Shown piece by piece: positions 53,752 to 63,452 of a DNA stretch of 64,000 nucleotides (the stretch's first letter is position 1; every line of letters begins with the position of its first letter). Source of the DNA: Brevundimonas sp. Its GTDB lineage: Bacteria; Pseudomonadota; Alphaproteobacteria; Caulobacterales; Caulobacteraceae. Both the position numbers and the translations under genes were made by a program. The notes beneath the pieces are model-generated. The model was not told where the DNA came from. It made no database searches and saw nothing but the letters and a program-made list of their open reading frames with translations. Location: positions 62,001 through 126,000 of the forward strand of contig QFQU01000012.1 of the NCBI GenBank assembly GCA_003248965.1, given 5' to 3'.

Positions 53752-54771
53752 TTAGATCTGGTCGTCGAACTTCTTGGCCAGATCTTCGATGTTTTCGGGC
53801 GGCCAGTTCGGCACGTCCATGCCGAGGCTGAGGCCCATCGTCGCGAGAACTTCCTTGATCTCGTTCAGCGACTTGCGGCCGAAGTTCGGGGTGCGAAGCA
53901 TTTCGCCCTCGGTCTTCTGGATCAGGTCGCCGATGTAGACGATGTTGTCGTTCTTCAGGCAGTTGGCCGAACGGACCGACAGCTCCAGTTCGTCCACCTT
54001 CTTCAGCAGCGCCGGGTTGAAGGGCAGGTCGGGCTTGCCGTCCGACTGCTCGACAGCCTTCTTGGGCTCTTCGAAGGTGATGAAGATCTGCAGTTGGTCC
54101 TGCAGGATGCGCGCGGCGTAGGCCACGGCGTCAACCGGCGTGACGGCGCCGTTGGTTTCGACTTCCAACAGCAGCTTGTCGTAATCCAGCGACTGGCCCT
54201 GACGGGTCGGCTCGACGCGATAGGCGACGCGCTTGACCGGCGAATACAGGGCGTCGACGGCGATCAGGCCGATGGGGGCGTCTTCCGGGCGGTTCAGTTC
54301 GGCGGCGACATAGCCCTTGCCGTTCTGGACGGTCAGCTCCATGCGGATCGAGGCGCCGTCGTCCAGGGTGCAGATGACGTGATCGGGGTTCAGAACCTCG
54401 ATGTCCGCCGGCACGTCGATCTGGCCGGCCGTCACCGCGCCGGGACCCGTGGCGCGCAGGGTCATGCGCTTGGGGCCCTCGGCGTGCATGCGCAGCGCCA
54501 GTTGCTTGATGTTCAGGACGATGTCCACGACGTCTTCACGCACGCCTTCCAGCGACGAGAATTCGTGCACGACGCCGTCGATCTGGATGGCCGTGACCGC
54601 CGCGCCTTGCAGCGAGGACAGCAGAACACGACGCAGCGCGTTGCCGAGCGTCACGCCGAAGCCGCGCTCCAGGGGTTCGGCCACCAGACGCGCCTTACGT
54701 TGCGCGTCCGAACCGGTTTCCACCTGCGGCTTCTCGGGACGGATCAGCTCTTGCCAGTTTCTTTCGATCAT
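53752..54771 (-). CDS. rpoA: DNA-directed RNA polymerase subunit alpha
   Basis: 339 residues. The N-terminal domain (assembly, dimerisation) begins '[17 protein letters not shown]' and includes '[20 protein letters not shown]'. The C-terminal domain for UP-element and activator contacts has '[15 protein letters not shown]' and '[19 protein letters not shown]'. It is placed between rpsK and rplQ as in most bacteria. Confidence 0.99.
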   Translation of the reverse strand: MIERNWQELIRPEKPQVETGSDAQRKARLVAEPLERGFGVTLGNALRRVLLSSLQGAAVTAIQIDGVVHEFSSLEGVREDVVDIVLNIKQLALRMHAEGPKRMTLRATGPGAVTAGQIDVPADIEVLNPDHVICTLDDGASIRMELTVQNGKGYVAAELNRPEDAPIGLIAVDALYSPVKRVAYRVEPTRQGQSLDYDKLLLEVETNGAVTPVDAVAYAARILQDQLQIFITFEEPKKAVEQSDGKPDLPFNPALLKKVDELELSVRSANCLKNDNIVYIGDLIQKTEGEMLRTPNFGRKSLNEIKEVLATMGLSLGMDVPNWPPENIEDLAKKFDDQI

Positions 54772-54865
54772 TTTGTCCCTCGAACGGGTTTCGTCGGCTC
54801 CGGCCTTGTCGACGAGGCCATGGTGGAGCCGACGGAGATTGGGGGTGCCTGGACCGCGGTCGCGA

Positions 54866-55255
54866 TCAGACGCGGCGGCGCTTGGGCGGACGGCAACCGT
54901 TGTGCGGCATCGGCGTGACGTCGCGGATGGTCGTGATCGTCAGACCGACGGCCTGCAGGGCGCGCAGGGCCGATTCACGGCCGGAGCCCGGACCCGAAAC
55001 ATTGACTTCCAGCGTCTTCAGGCCGTGTTCCTGGGCCTTCTTGCCGGCGTCTTCCGCCGCCATCTGGGCCGCGTAAGGGGTCGACTTACGCGAGCCCTTG
55101 AAGCCCATGTGGCCGGCCGACGACCAGGAAATCGCGTTTCCTTGCGCGTCGGTGATCGTCACCATGGTGTTGTTGAAGCTGGCGTTCACGTGGGCGACGC
55201 CCGACGTGATGTTCTTGCGTTCGCGGCGCTTTACGCGACCCGGTTCCTTGGCCAT
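54866..55255 (-). CDS. rpsK: 30S ribosomal protein S11
   Basis: 129 residues. '[22 protein letters not shown]' (in two strands), '[20 protein letters not shown]' and the end '[13 protein letters not shown]' identify S11, which lines the 30S platform near the mRNA exit. It is 14 bases downstream of rpsM and 94 bases upstream of rpoA. Confidence 0.99.
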   Translation of the reverse strand: MAKEPGRVKRRERKNITSGVAHVNASFNNTMVTITDAQGNAISWSSAGHMGFKGSRKSTPYAAQMAAEDAGKKAQEHGLKTLEVNVSGPGSGRESALRALQAVGLTITTIRDVTPMPHNGCRPPKRRRV

Positions 55256-55269
55256 CGGTCAGCTCTCTC

Positions 55270-55638
55270 TTACTTCTTCTTGCCGGCGATCGGCTTGGCC
55301 GGACCCTTGCGGGTGCGAGCGTTGGTGTGGGTGCGCTGACCGCGGACCGGCAGGCCCTTGCGGTGACGCAGGCCGCGATAGCAGGCCAGGTCCATCAGAC
55401 GCTTGATGTTCATCGAGGTTTCGCGGCGCAGGTCGCCTTCCACCGTATAGTCGCGGTCGATCGTCTCGCGGATCGACAGGACTTCGGCGTCCGTCAGCTG
55501 GTTCACGCGACGGGCGGCTTCGATGCCGACCTTTTCGGTGATGTCCTTGGCGGCGGCGGGGCCGATGCCATGGATGTACTGAAGCGCGATCTCCACGCGC
55601 TTGTTGGTCGGGATGTTGACGCCAGCAATACGGGCCAC
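55270..55638 (-). CDS. rpsM: 30S ribosomal protein S13
   Basis: 122 residues from a GTG at 55638 with GGAG about 7 bases upstream; an upstream in-frame ATG adds 12 residues not seen in S13. '[20 protein letters not shown]', '[12 protein letters not shown]' and '[20 protein letters not shown]' are diagnostic. S13 contacts the P-site tRNA and bridges to 50S. It is the first gene of the alpha operon; a promoter and hairpin leader lie upstream. Confidence 0.98.
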   Translation of the reverse strand: MARIAGVNIPTNKRVEIALQYIHGIGPAAAKDITEKVGIEAARRVNQLTDAEVLSIRETIDRDYTVEGDLRRETSMNIKRLMDLACYRGLRHRKGLPVRGQRTHTNARTRKGPAKPIAGKKK

Positions 55639-55675
55639 GAAATTCTCCAGATACGCGTTAGTCAGACGCAACAAA

Positions 55676-55700
55676 CGCTCCGGTCAACAGACCAGGAGCG
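55676..55700 (-). promoter_or_regulatory. Leader hairpin before rpsM
   Basis: CGCTCC-GGTC (55676-55685), loop AACA, GACC-(A)-GGAGCG (55690-55700) gives a 10-bp stem with one bulged A. It lies in the predicted rpsM 5' leader, about 40 bases before the start codon. In E. coli the corresponding alpha-operon leader is the S4 binding site for autogenous control; equivalence here is inference. Confidence 0.45.
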
Positions 55701-55724
55701 TGGCGCCCTTCGCGGGAAGGCGCC

Positions 55725-55752
55725 CTTATACAGATGATTCACCGGGCGTCAA
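55725..55752 (-). promoter_or_regulatory. Sigma-70-type promoter for rpsM-rpsK-rpoA-rplQ
   Basis: On the minus strand TTGACG (55752-55747), a 16-base spacer, and TATAAG (55730-55725). Both elements match the consensus well. Transcription would start near 55718, about 80 bases before the rpsM GTG. It lies just after the stop of the TonB-like gene, so the alpha operon can be transcribed independently of the upstream spc operon. Confidence 0.65.
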
Positions 55753-55764
55753 CGTCTCAGGCGC

Positions 55765-56493
55765 TCAGCGCGGTGGGCGCCCGAAATCGACCCCGACCGT
55801 GACCTGCTGGCCCTCCACCGGACGGCCGTTCTCTATCGGAGGCTGAAAACGGAACAGGCCCGACACCGCCAGGCCCGCCTGACCGAAGCCCAGGCCGGGC
55901 GGCGTCTCGCGCACCACGCGGCAGCCGTCCAATCGGGTGTCCAGCCGGATCCGGCAAGACAGTTCGACCCGGCCGTAGCGGCTGCGGGCGCCGGGCGGAT
56001 GGTTGGCGCGGACCTGCCCCATCGTCGGGCCGGTGATCAGGCGCGGCCCGCTGGAGCCGCTGCCGGGACCGTCGCCCGCGCCGACGCCCTCGCCCTGGCC
56101 CGTTCCCTGCCCGCCCTGACCGAAGCCGGGCTGGGGCGACGGGGCAGGCGCGACGCCGACCACGGGCGCGGGCGTCGGCGCGGGCTTGGGCGGCGCAGGG
56201 ACTTCGCGCGGCTGCTGAACCTTGGGCGGGGGCGGAATGTTGACCTTGGAGGGCGCGGCCGGCGCGCCGCCGCCGCTGACCGGGGCCGGCGGCCGCCGAA
56301 TCGGCGGGGGCGGATCGTACAGCACGACTTCGAAGGGCCGGTCTTCGACCACGGCGACCTCGGGGGCGCGCCCCTTCACCTGGCCCAACAGCAGGAACAG
56401 GCCGATCTCCAGAGCGGCCACGCCAAGGAAGATCGCAGGCGCGCGCCAGCGGCGTAGAGGGCGTGAGGTTTCGGCAGGCGCGATATCGGACAT
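55765..56493 (-). CDS. TonB-like energy transducer
   Basis: 242 residues from the ATG at 56493. A single N-terminal membrane anchor ('AIFLGVAALEIGLFLLL', about 19-37) is followed by a Pro-rich rigid linker (about 50-105) and a Gly/Ser-rich stretch. The C-terminal domain has a TonB_C-like pattern ('YGRVELSCRIRLDTRLDGCRV' less its last residues, 'GLAVSGLFRFQPPIENGRPV'). TonB couples the inner-membrane proton gradient to outer-membrane receptors. No ExbB/ExbD or receptor gene is near. It interrupts the usual adk-rpsM junction of the ribosomal block. Confidence 0.8.
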   Translation of the reverse strand: MSDIAPAETSRPLRRWRAPAIFLGVAALEIGLFLLLGQVKGRAPEVAVVEDRPFEVVLYDPPPPIRRPPAPVSGGGAPAAPSKVNIPPPPKVQQPREVPAPPKPAPTPAPVVGVAPAPSPQPGFGQGGQGTGQGEGVGAGDGPGSGSSGPRLITGPTMGQVRANHPPGARSRYGRVELSCRIRLDTRLDGCRVVRETPPGLGFGQAGLAVSGLFRFQPPIENGRPVEGQQVTVGVDFGRPPR

Positions 56494-56524
56494 CGGAGCT
56501 CTCAACGCCCGACGCCGGATTTGG

Positions 56525-57085
56525 TCACGCCAGCGCTTCGTCGATGGCCCTGGCCACGGATTCGATCGCGCCCATGCCGTCCACCTCGGTCAGCTTCCCC
56601 TGCCCTTCATAATAGGGCAGCAGCGGCGCGGTGTTGCGGTTGTAGGCGTCCAGGCGAACCTTGAAGGAGTCCGGATTGTCGTCGGGACGCCCCTGTTCGG
56701 CGAACCGTTTGGCGATACGGTCGGTCAAGGCGGCGTCGTCGACCTTCAGCCGCACCACGGCGTCGATCTGGGCGCCGCGCTGGGCCAGCATGGCGTCCAA
56801 AGCCTCGGCCTGGGCGACGGTGCGGGGAAAGCCGTCGAAGATGGCGCCACCGGCGGCCTCGGCCTCGGGCAAGCGATCCTCGATCAGGGCGATGACGATC
56901 TCGTCCGTGACCAGATCGCCGCGCGCCAGCACGTCCTTGACCTTGAGCCCCAGCTCCGAGCCCGAGGCGATGGCCGCCCGCAGCATGTCGCCGGTGGAGA
57001 GCTGGACCATGCCCTTCTCTTCCACCAGCCGCTTGGCCTGGGTGCCCTTGCCCGCCGCGGGCGGTCCGAACAGGATCAAGTTCAC
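56525..57085 (-). CDS. adk: Adenylate kinase
   Basis: 186 residues, the short-lid form. The P-loop reads 'GPPAAGKGTQAKRLVEEKG', with Ala in place of the usual second Gly. 'LSTGDMLRAAIASGSELG' and 'FDGFPRTVAQAEALD' follow. It interconverts ATP + AMP and 2 ADP. It lies 37 bases after secY in the normal secY-adk order. Confidence 0.98.
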   Translation of the reverse strand: MNLILFGPPAAGKGTQAKRLVEEKGMVQLSTGDMLRAAIASGSELGLKVKDVLARGDLVTDEIVIALIEDRLPEAEAAGGAIFDGFPRTVAQAEALDAMLAQRGAQIDAVVRLKVDDAALTDRIAKRFAEQGRPDDNPDSFKVRLDAYNRNTAPLLPYYEGQGKLTEVDGMGAIESVARAIDEALA

Positions 57086-57122
57086 GCTTCAGCTCCCCCT
57101 AGACGTCTTCAACCCGCTGCGA

Positions 57123-58478
57123 TCAGCGACGCACCGGCGTGGGCGCGCCACGACCGCCACGACCGCGCAGCTTGGCCTTCTTGATCAGCCCCTCGTACTG
57201 GTGCGCCAGCAGTTGCGACTGAATCTGGGCCACAGTGTCCATCGTGACAGACACGACGATCAAGATCGACGTGCCGCCAAAATACAGGCTGTTGCCGAAC
57301 TGGCTGACGATGAACTCGGGCAGCAGGCAGACGGCGGTGATATAGGCCGCGCCGATCACCGTCAGGCGGGTCAGGACATAGTCCAGATACTCCGCCGTGC
57401 GCTTGCCCGGACGGATGCCCGGCAGGAAGCCGCCGTACTTGCGCAGGTTCTCGGCCGTCTCCTCCGGGTTGAAGGTGATCGAGGTGTAGAAGAAGCAGAA
57501 GAAGATGATCAGGGCGGCGTAAAGCACCATGAACAGGGGCTGACCGTGCGTCAGCTGCGCCGTCACCAGCGGCAACCAGCTCAGCCAGCTGGGCAGGTCG
57601 GCGCCCGCCGTCATGGTCGCCACCGTCGTCGGCAGCATCAAGAGCGATGAGGCGAAGATCGGCGGAATGACGCCGGCGGTGTTGACCTTCAACGGCAGGA
57701 ACGAACGCTCCCCGCCCGCCATGCGATTGCCTTCCTGGCGCTTCGGATACTGGATCAGCAGGCGGCGCTGGGCGCGTTCCATGAAGACGATGAAGACGAC
57801 CACGGCCACGGCCATCACGGCGATGAACAGCAGTGCGAAGGGCGACATCTGACCCTGCTGAGCCAGGCCCAGCAAGCGCACGATGGTGGACGGCAGGACC
57901 GCCACGATACCGGCGAAGATGATCAGCGAAATGCCGTTGCCGACGCCGCGCGCCGTCACCTGCTCACCCAACCACATCAGGAACATGGTGCCGCCGGTCA
58001 GGGTCACGACCGTCGAGACGATGAAGAAGACGCCGGGGTTGTCGACAAGGCCGGCTTGGGCGTTCAGGCCCGCCGCGATGCCGAAGGACTGCGCCAGCGC
58101 CAGGAACACCGTCAGATAGCGGGTGTACTGGTTCAGCTGCTTGCGACCGCTTTCGCCGCCTTCCTTCTTCAGCTTCTCCCAGGGCGGATACACCGTGCCC
58201 ATCAGCTGCACGATGATCGACGCCGAAATATAGGGCATCACGTTCAGCGCGAAGATGGCCATCCGTTCGACGGCGCCGCCCGAGAACATGTTGAACATGT
58301 CCAGGATGCCGCGCTGACCCGAAGGGTCCTGGAAGAACTGCAGGAAGGCCTGCGAATTGATGCCCGGGATCGGCACATAGGTGCCGATGCGATAAACCAG
58401 CAGCGCGCCCAGCGTGAACAGCAGGCGCTTGTGCAGCTCGGTCGCTTTCGCGAACGAGCCCATGTTCATATTGGCCAT
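57123..58478 (-). CDS. secY: Preprotein translocase subunit SecY
   Basis: 451 residues with ten hydrophobic segments. 'YRIGTYVPIPGIN' near residue 30, 'NMFSGGAVERMAIFALNVMPY' less its ends, 'MWLGEQVTARGVGNGISLIIF' in parts and the late 'GGFLPGIRPGKRTAEYLD' are SecY marks. It forms the protein-conducting channel with SecE and SecG. It is downstream of rplO as in most bacteria. Confidence 0.99.
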   Translation of the reverse strand: MANMNMGSFAKATELHKRLLFTLGALLVYRIGTYVPIPGINSQAFLQFFQDPSGQRGILDMFNMFSGGAVERMAIFALNVMPYISASIIVQLMGTVYPPWEKLKKEGGESGRKQLNQYTRYLTVFLALAQSFGIAAGLNAQAGLVDNPGVFFIVSTVVTLTGGTMFLMWLGEQVTARGVGNGISLIIFAGIVAVLPSTIVRLLGLAQQGQMSPFALLFIAVMAVAVVVFIVFMERAQRRLLIQYPKRQEGNRMAGGERSFLPLKVNTAGVIPPIFASSLLMLPTTVATMTAGADLPSWLSWLPLVTAQLTHGQPLFMVLYAALIIFFCFFYTSITFNPEETAENLRKYGGFLPGIRPGKRTAEYLDYVLTRLTVIGAAYITAVCLLPEFIVSQFGNSLYFGGTSILIVVSVTMDTVAQIQSQLLAHQYEGLIKKAKLRGRGGRGAPTPVRR

Positions 58479-58552
58479 GCGAGGGCCGCTTCCGTTCTTT
58501 CGTCGTCGTCGGTGTAATCAGGTCACGGCCTGACGCCGCGACGACGGTGTGA

Positions 58553-59146
58553 TCAGGCCTTGGCGGCGGCGCGCTTGGAGCGGGCCGAGACCTTGTTGGC
58601 GTCGCCCTTGGGCGCCTTGGCGGCCGGAGCCTTGCCCTTGGCGGCGTTGCGCTTTTCGATGCGCGCGGCGGCCTTGGCTTCGGCTTCGATGCGTTGTTCG
58701 ACGACCGAGCCGCCCGCGGCTTCGATGGCCTTCTTGGCGCCGGCCGTGGCCGACCAGACGACCAGGTTCAGCTTGGCCTTGATCTCGCCGGTGCCCAGCA
58801 GGCGCACGCCGTCCTTGACGCGACGGATCACGCCGGCGGCGACCAGGGCGTCGCCCTTGATTTCCGACTTGGCGTCCAGCTTGCCGGCGTCGATGGCGTC
58901 CTGCAGACGCCACAGGTTCACCTCAGCCAGCTTCAGGGCGTTCGGGTTGTTGAAGCCGCGCTTGGGCATGCGCATGTACAGCGGCATCTGACCGCCTTCG
59001 AAGCCCAGCAGGCTGACGCCCGTCCGCGACTTCTGACCCTTGACGCCGCGGCCCGAGGTCTTGCCCTTGCCCGAACCGGGGCCACGGCCGACCCGCATGC
59101 GCTTCTTGTGCGCGCCTTCGTTGTCGCGGATTTCGTTCAGTTTCAT
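58553..59146 (-). CDS. rplO: 50S ribosomal protein L15
   Basis: 197 residues. The N-terminal '[20 protein letters not shown]' and '[20 protein letters not shown]' are diagnostic. It is longer than the usual 145-165 residues because of an Ala/Lys-rich tail (about 160-197). L15 is a late-assembly 50S protein. A hairpin lies in the 160-base gap from rpmD. Confidence 0.97.
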   Translation of the reverse strand: MKLNEIRDNEGAHKKRMRVGRGPGSGKGKTSGRGVKGQKSRTGVSLLGFEGGQMPLYMRMPKRGFNNPNALKLAEVNLWRLQDAIDAGKLDAKSEIKGDALVAAGVIRRVKDGVRLLGTGEIKAKLNLVVWSATAGAKKAIEAAGGSVVEQRIEAEAKAAARIEKRNAAKGKAPAAKAPKGDANKVSARSKRAAAKA

Positions 59147-59271
59147 ATGCCTGATCCTTTCGGGTTCTAGCGCCCGGACATGACCTCGGGGAACGAGGCG
59201 ACCGGACTCGGCTTGGAAAAAATGAAGGGCCGCTCATAGGCGACCCTCGAAACATAAGCAAGATGCGAAAC

Positions 59272-59299
59272 GCCCTCCCCCGGTGTTCCGAAGGAGGGC
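59272..59299 (-). terminator. Hairpin between rpmD and rplO, possible attenuator
   Basis: GCCCTCC (59272-59278) and GGAGGGC (59293-59299) form a 7-bp stem with an inner CGG/CCG pair in the loop. Read on the minus strand it begins just after the rpmD stop and is followed by only a short T-containing run, so read-through to rplO is likely. The 160-base gap is unusually long for this operon. Confidence 0.5.
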
Positions 59300-59306
59300 G
59301 AAAGGC

Positions 59307-59495
59307 TTATTTTTCGACCACTTCCACCAGATGGTGGACCTTGGCGATCATGCCGCGAACCGAAGGGGTGTCCTCCAGGGTCGATTCACGACCCATACGG
59401 TTCAGGCCCAGGCCCATCAGAGTGGCGCGCTGGTCGTTCTTGCGGCGGATCGGCGAACCGATCTGCTTGACGGTGACGGTCTTCTTCTCGGCCAT
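59307..59495 (-). CDS. rpmD: 50S ribosomal protein L30
   Basis: 62 residues: '[20 protein letters not shown]', '[20 protein letters not shown]' and '[16 protein letters not shown]' are typical L30. Three bases separate it from rpsE. Confidence 0.97.
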   Translation of the reverse strand: MAEKKTVTVKQIGSPIRRKNDQRATLMGLGLNRMGRESTLEDTPSVRGMIAKVHHLVEVVEK

Positions 59496-59498
59496 GAC

Positions 59499-60098
59499 TT
59501 AGGACTCCACGGCTTCGGGCGCCGAGGCGCCGTCGTTGCGACGGCCCATCAGATCGGCGACCTTCTTGCCGCGCTTCGAGGCCACCTGGCGGGGCGACGA
59601 CTGGACCTTCAGAGCTTCGAAGGTGGCGCGGATCATGTTGTACGGGTTCGACGAACCGGTCGACTTGCCCACGACGTCCTGGACGCCCAGGGTTTCGAGG
59701 ACCGCACGCATCGGACCGCCGGCGATGACGCCCGTGCCGGGAGGGGCCGCGCGCATCATGATCTTGCCGGCGCCCCAACGGCCGTTGCCGTCGTGGTGCA
59801 GGGTGCGGTTCTCGCGCAGCGGAACCTTGATCATTGTCTTCTTGGCTTCCTCGGTCGCCTTGCGGATGGCTTCCGGCACTTCGCGCGCCTTGCCATGACC
59901 GAAGCCGACGCGGCCCTTGCCGTCGCCGACGACCATCAGGGCCGCGAACGAGAAACGACGACCGCCCTTCACGGTGGCGGCGACGCGGTTGATGTGCACC
60001 AGCTTCTCGATGATGTCGCTTTCCGGAGCGTCAGCCGCCGGAGCGTTGCGGTCACGACGATTGCGATCGCCGCCGCCGCGTTGGGGTTCACGAGCCAT
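59499..60098 (-). CDS. rpsE: 30S ribosomal protein S5
   Basis: 199 residues. A charged N-terminal extension is followed by the S5 double-stranded RNA-binding fold: '[20 protein letters not shown]', '[20 protein letters not shown]' and '[20 protein letters not shown]'. S5 contributes to decoding accuracy and mRNA unwinding at the entry tunnel. Confidence 0.98.
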   Translation of the reverse strand: MAREPQRGGGDRNRRDRNAPAADAPESDIIEKLVHINRVAATVKGGRRFSFAALMVVGDGKGRVGFGHGKAREVPEAIRKATEEAKKTMIKVPLRENRTLHHDGNGRWGAGKIMMRAAPPGTGVIAGGPMRAVLETLGVQDVVGKSTGSSNPYNMIRATFEALKVQSSPRQVASKRGKKVADLMGRRNDGASAPEAVES

Positions 60099-60110
60099 GC
60101 TTGCCGTCCC

Positions 60111-60467
60111 TTAGAAGTTCAGGCCGGCTTCACGCGCGGCTTCCGCCAGCGCCTTCACCCGTCCGTGATAGATGTATTCGCCCCGGTCGAAGACGACGTC
60201 CTTGACGCCCTTCTCGATGGCGCGTTCGGCGATCAGCTTGCCGATGGCCGAGGCCGCGGCGACATCCGATCCCTTGGCGCCCTTGCCGCCTTCCAGCGAC
60301 GAGGCGGCGGCGATCGTGACGCCCTTGGCGTCGTCGATGATCTGCGCCGAGATGTTCTTGTCCGAGCGGTAGACCGACAGACGCAGACGGCCGTTGGCGA
60401 CGGCCTTCAGGCGGCGACGGGTGCGCTCGGCGCGGCGCTTGGCTTGTTGTCGAAGAGAAAGAGCCAT
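60111..60467 (-). CDS. rplR: 50S ribosomal protein L18
   Basis: 118 residues: basic start '[15 protein letters not shown]', '[20 protein letters not shown]' and '[20 protein letters not shown]' in the C-terminal part. It binds 5S rRNA with L5. Confidence 0.98.
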   Translation of the reverse strand: MALSLRQQAKRRAERTRRRLKAVANGRLRLSVYRSDKNISAQIIDDAKGVTIAAASSLEGGKGAKGSDVAAASAIGKLIAERAIEKGVKDVVFDRGEYIYHGRVKALAEAAREAGLNF

Positions 60468-60470
60468 GAC

Positions 60471-61004
60471 TTACTTCTTCTTGCCTTCCTTGCGACGCAC
60501 GGTCTCGCCGGCGTAACGGACGCCCTTGCCCTTGTAGGGCTCCGGCGGACGCAGCTTGCGAATGACGGCGGCGATCTGACCGACGGCTTGCTTGTCCGCG
60601 CCCGAGATCTTGATCTCGGTCTGCTTGGGAACAGCGAAGCTGACGCCGGCCGGCGGATTGATGTCGACTTCGTGCGAGAAGCCCAGCTGCAGCGACAGGG
60701 CGTCGCCCTTCATCGCGGCGCGGTAGCCCACGCCGACCAGTTCCAGCGACTTCTCGAAGCCCGAGGTGACGCCGACGACCATGTTGTCGACCAGGGTCCG
60801 CGACAGGCCCCACATCGCGCGGGCGCGCGGCGTGTCCTGACGCAGGTCCAGCGACAGTTCGTCGCCTTCCTGCTTGACTTCGATCTCTTCGGCCACGGTC
60901 CAGGCGCGTTCGCCCTTGGGACCCTTGACCGTGACGTTCTGGCCGTCGAGCGTGACAGTCACGCCCTTCGGCACGGCGATGGTTTTCTTGCCAATACGGG
61001 ACAT
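60471..61004 (-). CDS. rplF: 50S ribosomal protein L6
   Basis: 177 residues from the ATG at 61004 ('[17 protein letters not shown]'); an upstream start would overlap rpsH and adds non-homologous residues. '[12 protein letters not shown]', '[20 protein letters not shown]' and '[16 protein letters not shown]' are L6 marks. It supports the factor-binding region of 50S. Confidence 0.98.
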   Translation of the reverse strand: MSRIGKKTIAVPKGVTVTLDGQNVTVKGPKGERAWTVAEEIEVKQEGDELSLDLRQDTPRARAMWGLSRTLVDNMVVGVTSGFEKSLELVGVGYRAAMKGDALSLQLGFSHEVDINPPAGVSFAVPKQTEIKISGADKQAVGQIAAVIRKLRPPEPYKGKGVRYAGETVRRKEGKKK

Positions 61005-61005
61005 A

Positions 61006-61404
61006 TCAGTAGACCCTGCAGAGGACTTCGCCGCCGACATTGGCGTCGCGCGCGGCGGCGTCGGACATGACGCCCTTCGAAGTCGAGAGGATCGAGATGC
61101 CGAGGCCGTTCTTGACGGGCTTCAGATCGCCGATCGCGGAGTAGACGCGGCGGCCCGGCTTGGACACGCGCGCGATCTCGGCGATGACGGGCTGACCGTC
61201 GAAGTACTTCAGCTCGATCTCGAACTGCGGAAACTCACCCGGGTTCTGAACCAGGCTGTAGCCGCGGATGTAGCCTTCGTCCTGCAGCACGTCCAGGACG
61301 CGCTGGCGCAGACGGGAGGCCGGGGTCAGCACCTTGGAACGCTTGCGGGTCGCCGCGTTCTTGATGCGAGCGATCATGTCGCTCAGGGGATCGTTGATCA
61401 TCAT
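61006..61404 (-). CDS. rpsH: 30S ribosomal protein S8
   Basis: 132 residues: '[14 protein letters not shown]', '[13 protein letters not shown]' and '[20 protein letters not shown]' identify S8. S8 binds helix 21 of 16S rRNA and is the autogenous repressor of the spc operon in E. coli. Two ATGs in tandem make the start uncertain by one codon. Confidence 0.98.
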   Translation of the reverse strand: MMINDPLSDMIARIKNAATRKRSKVLTPASRLRQRVLDVLQDEGYIRGYSLVQNPGEFPQFEIELKYFDGQPVIAEIARVSKPGRRVYSAIGDLKPVKNGLGISILSTSKGVMSDAAARDANVGGEVLCRVY

Positions 61405-61419
61405 GTCTGTTCGCTCCCC

Positions 61420-61725
61420 TTACCAGCTGGACTTGGTCAGGCCGGGGATTTGCCCCAGGTTGCCCAGTTCGCGCAGCGCGATCCGGCTCATCTTGAGCTT
61501 GCGGTAGAACGCCCGCGGACGGCCCGTGACTTCGCAACGGTTGCGAATGCGGGTCGGCGCGGAGTTACGCGGCAGCTCGGCCAGCTTCAGGCGCGCTTCG
61601 AAACGCTCCTCCAGCGGCAGGTTTTCATCGTTGGCGATCGCCTTCAGGGCGGCCCGCTTCGCGGCATACTTCGCAACCAGGGCCTTGACGGCTTCGTTGC
61701 GGTTTACGGCGCTCTTCTTAGCCAT
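61420..61725 (-). CDS. rpsN: 30S ribosomal protein S14
   Basis: 101 residues, the long zinc-free form: no CxxC motif is present. '[20 protein letters not shown]', '[20 protein letters not shown]' and '[19 protein letters not shown]' are typical. Confidence 0.98.
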   Translation of the reverse strand: MAKKSAVNRNEAVKALVAKYAAKRAALKAIANDENLPLEERFEARLKLAELPRNSAPTRIRNRCEVTGRPRAFYRKLKMSRIALRELGNLGQIPGLTKSSW

Positions 61726-61744
61726 TGTTCTCTTCCCTTCCCGC

Positions 61745-62305
61745 TCAGTTCTTCACGAACGGGAACTTGAACTCGGTGAGGAGAGCCTTGGCTTCCTCAT
61801 CGGTCTTGGCCGTGGTGCAGACGACAATGTCCATGCCCCACATCTGGTCGATCTGGTCGTAGTTGATTTCCGGGAACACGATGTGTTCCTTCAGACCGGT
61901 GGCGTAGTTGCCGCGACCGTCGAAGGACGAACCCTTCAGACCGCGGAAATCTTTCACGCGCGGCAGCGCGATCGTGATGAACCGGTCCAGGAACTCGTAC
62001 ATCTGGTCGCCGCGCAGCGTGACCTTGCCGCCGATGACCATGCCTTCGCGCAGCTTGAAGCCGGCGATGGAGTTACGGGCCTTGGTCGGCACGGCCTTCT
62101 GGCCAGCGATGGCCGTCAGATCCTTGAGGGCCGCATTGACCTTCTTGGAGTCCGCGACGGCTTCGCCGACGCCCATGTTCAGGACGATCTTGTCCAGCTT
62201 GGGCACCTGCATCTCGTTCGTGTAGCCGAACTTGGACTTCATCTCCGCGCGGATGCGGTTCTGATAGTCCGTCTTCAGGCGGGGGGTGTATTTCTCGGTC
62301 GCCAT
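61745..62305 (-). CDS. rplE: 50S ribosomal protein L5
   Basis: 186 residues: '[13 protein letters not shown]', '[18 protein letters not shown]' and '[20 protein letters not shown]' are L5 marks. L5 binds 5S rRNA and contacts the 30S head. Its start overlaps the rplX stop by one base. Confidence 0.98.
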   Translation of the reverse strand: MATEKYTPRLKTDYQNRIRAEMKSKFGYTNEMQVPKLDKIVLNMGVGEAVADSKKVNAALKDLTAIAGQKAVPTKARNSIAGFKLREGMVIGGKVTLRGDQMYEFLDRFITIALPRVKDFRGLKGSSFDGRGNYATGLKEHIVFPEINYDQIDQMWGMDIVVCTTAKTDEEAKALLTEFKFPFVKN

Positions 62306-62613
62306 CAGATGACGTCTCCCGTCGTCTTGGCGATGCGGACCTTCTTGTCCCCATCGATCTTGAAGCCGACGCGGCTCGCCTTGCCGTTGGCGTCGGCGAT
62401 CGCGACGTTCGACAGGTGAAGCGAGGCTTCCTTGTTCTTGATGCCGCCTTGCGGGTCAGCCTGGCTCGGGCGCGTGTGGCGCTGAACCATATTGACGCCT
62501 TCGACGAGGACGCGGTTTTCGGAAGGCAGGACCTTCAGCACGGCGCCCGTGCGGCCCTTGTCCTTGCCGGTGAGGACGACGACGCGGTCGCCCTTCTTGA
62601 TCTTGGCGGCCAT
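62305..62613 (-). CDS. rplX: 50S ribosomal protein L24
   Basis: 102 residues with the KOW motif near the start ('[20 protein letters not shown]') and '[19 protein letters not shown]'. L24 initiates 50S assembly near the tunnel exit. One base separates it from rplN. Confidence 0.98.
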   Translation of the reverse strand: MAAKIKKGDRVVVLTGKDKGRTGAVLKVLPSENRVLVEGVNMVQRHTRPSQADPQGGIKNKEASLHLSNVAIADANGKASRVGFKIDGDKKVRIAKTTGDVI

Positions 62614-62614
62614 G

Positions 62615-62983
62615 TTACAGGACCTCCGGAGCCAGCGAGATGATCTTCATGTGGTTCTTGGCGCGCAGCTCGCGCGGAACCGGGCCGAAGATGCGGGTGC
62701 CGACCGGCTCGTTCGCCTTGTTGACGATGACGGCGGCCGACTTGTCGAAACGGATGACCGAGCCATCCTTGCGTTGGATGTCCTTGGCGGTGCGCACGAC
62801 GATGGCGCGAACGACGTCGCCCTTCTTCACGCGGCCACGCGGGATGGCTTCCTTCACGGAGGCGACGATGGTGTCGCCGATCGAGGCGTAGCGGCGCTTG
62901 GAGCCGCCCAACACCTTGATGCACATGACCCGGCGAGCGCCCGAATTATCGGCCACGTCCAGGTTAGTTTGCATCTGGATCAT
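62615..62983 (-). CDS. rplN: 50S ribosomal protein L14
   Basis: 122 residues: '[20 protein letters not shown]', '[20 protein letters not shown]' and '[20 protein letters not shown]' are diagnostic. L14 lies at the subunit interface and binds RsfS. It shows no unusual feature. Confidence 0.99.
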   Translation of the reverse strand: MIQMQTNLDVADNSGARRVMCIKVLGGSKRRYASIGDTIVASVKEAIPRGRVKKGDVVRAIVVRTAKDIQRKDGSVIRFDKSAAVIVNKANEPVGTRIFGPVPRELRAKNHMKIISLAPEVL

Positions 62984-63001
62984 AAGATCAGATCCTTCTG
63001 A

Positions 63002-63244
63002 TTACGAGGCCGAGGCCGGGGAGAGAACTTCCCAGCGCTTCAGCTTGGACTTCGGGGCGCACTCGACGATGCGAGCGATGTCGCCGACCTTGAGCGCGTT
63101 GGCTTCGTCGTGCGCGTGATACTTCTTCGAAAGACGCACGGTCTTCTTCAGAACGGGGTGCAGCAGGGTACGCTCCACCTTCACGACGACGGTCTTTTCG
63201 CCCTTGTCGGACACGACCACGCCTTCGAGAATTCGCTTGGGCAT
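63002..63244 (-). CDS. rpsQ: 30S ribosomal protein S17
   Basis: 80 residues from the ATG at 63244 ('[20 protein letters not shown]'); the longer frame upstream runs into rpmC and is rejected. '[14 protein letters not shown]' and '[16 protein letters not shown]' are typical. S17 is a primary 16S-binding protein with an OB fold. Confidence 0.98.
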   Translation of the reverse strand: MPKRILEGVVVSDKGEKTVVVKVERTLLHPVLKKTVRLSKKYHAHDEANALKVGDIARIVECAPKSKLKRWEVLSPASAS

Positions 63245-63254
63245 CTTCGTTTCC

Positions 63255-63452
63255 TTACGAGGCCGCACGCTTCTCGCGCAGAAGCGTCGAGATGCGGGCG
63301 ATGTCTTTGCGCACTTCACCCACGCGGTGGGTCTTTTCCATTTGGCCGGTGGCCGCCTGGAAGCGCAGGTTGAACTGTTCCTTCTTGAGCTTCAGCAGCT
63401 CGTCGGCCAGTTGGTCGGTCGTCTGAGACCGCAGATCGGCGATCTTGGTCAT
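63255..63452 (-). CDS. rpmC: 50S ribosomal protein L29
   Basis: 65 residues: helical hairpin '[20 protein letters not shown]', '[20 protein letters not shown]' and '[15 protein letters not shown]'. Its start overlaps the rplP stop by one base. Confidence 0.98.
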   Translation of the reverse strand: MTKIADLRSQTTDQLADELLKLKKEQFNLRFQAATGQMEKTHRVGEVRKDIARISTLLREKRAAS

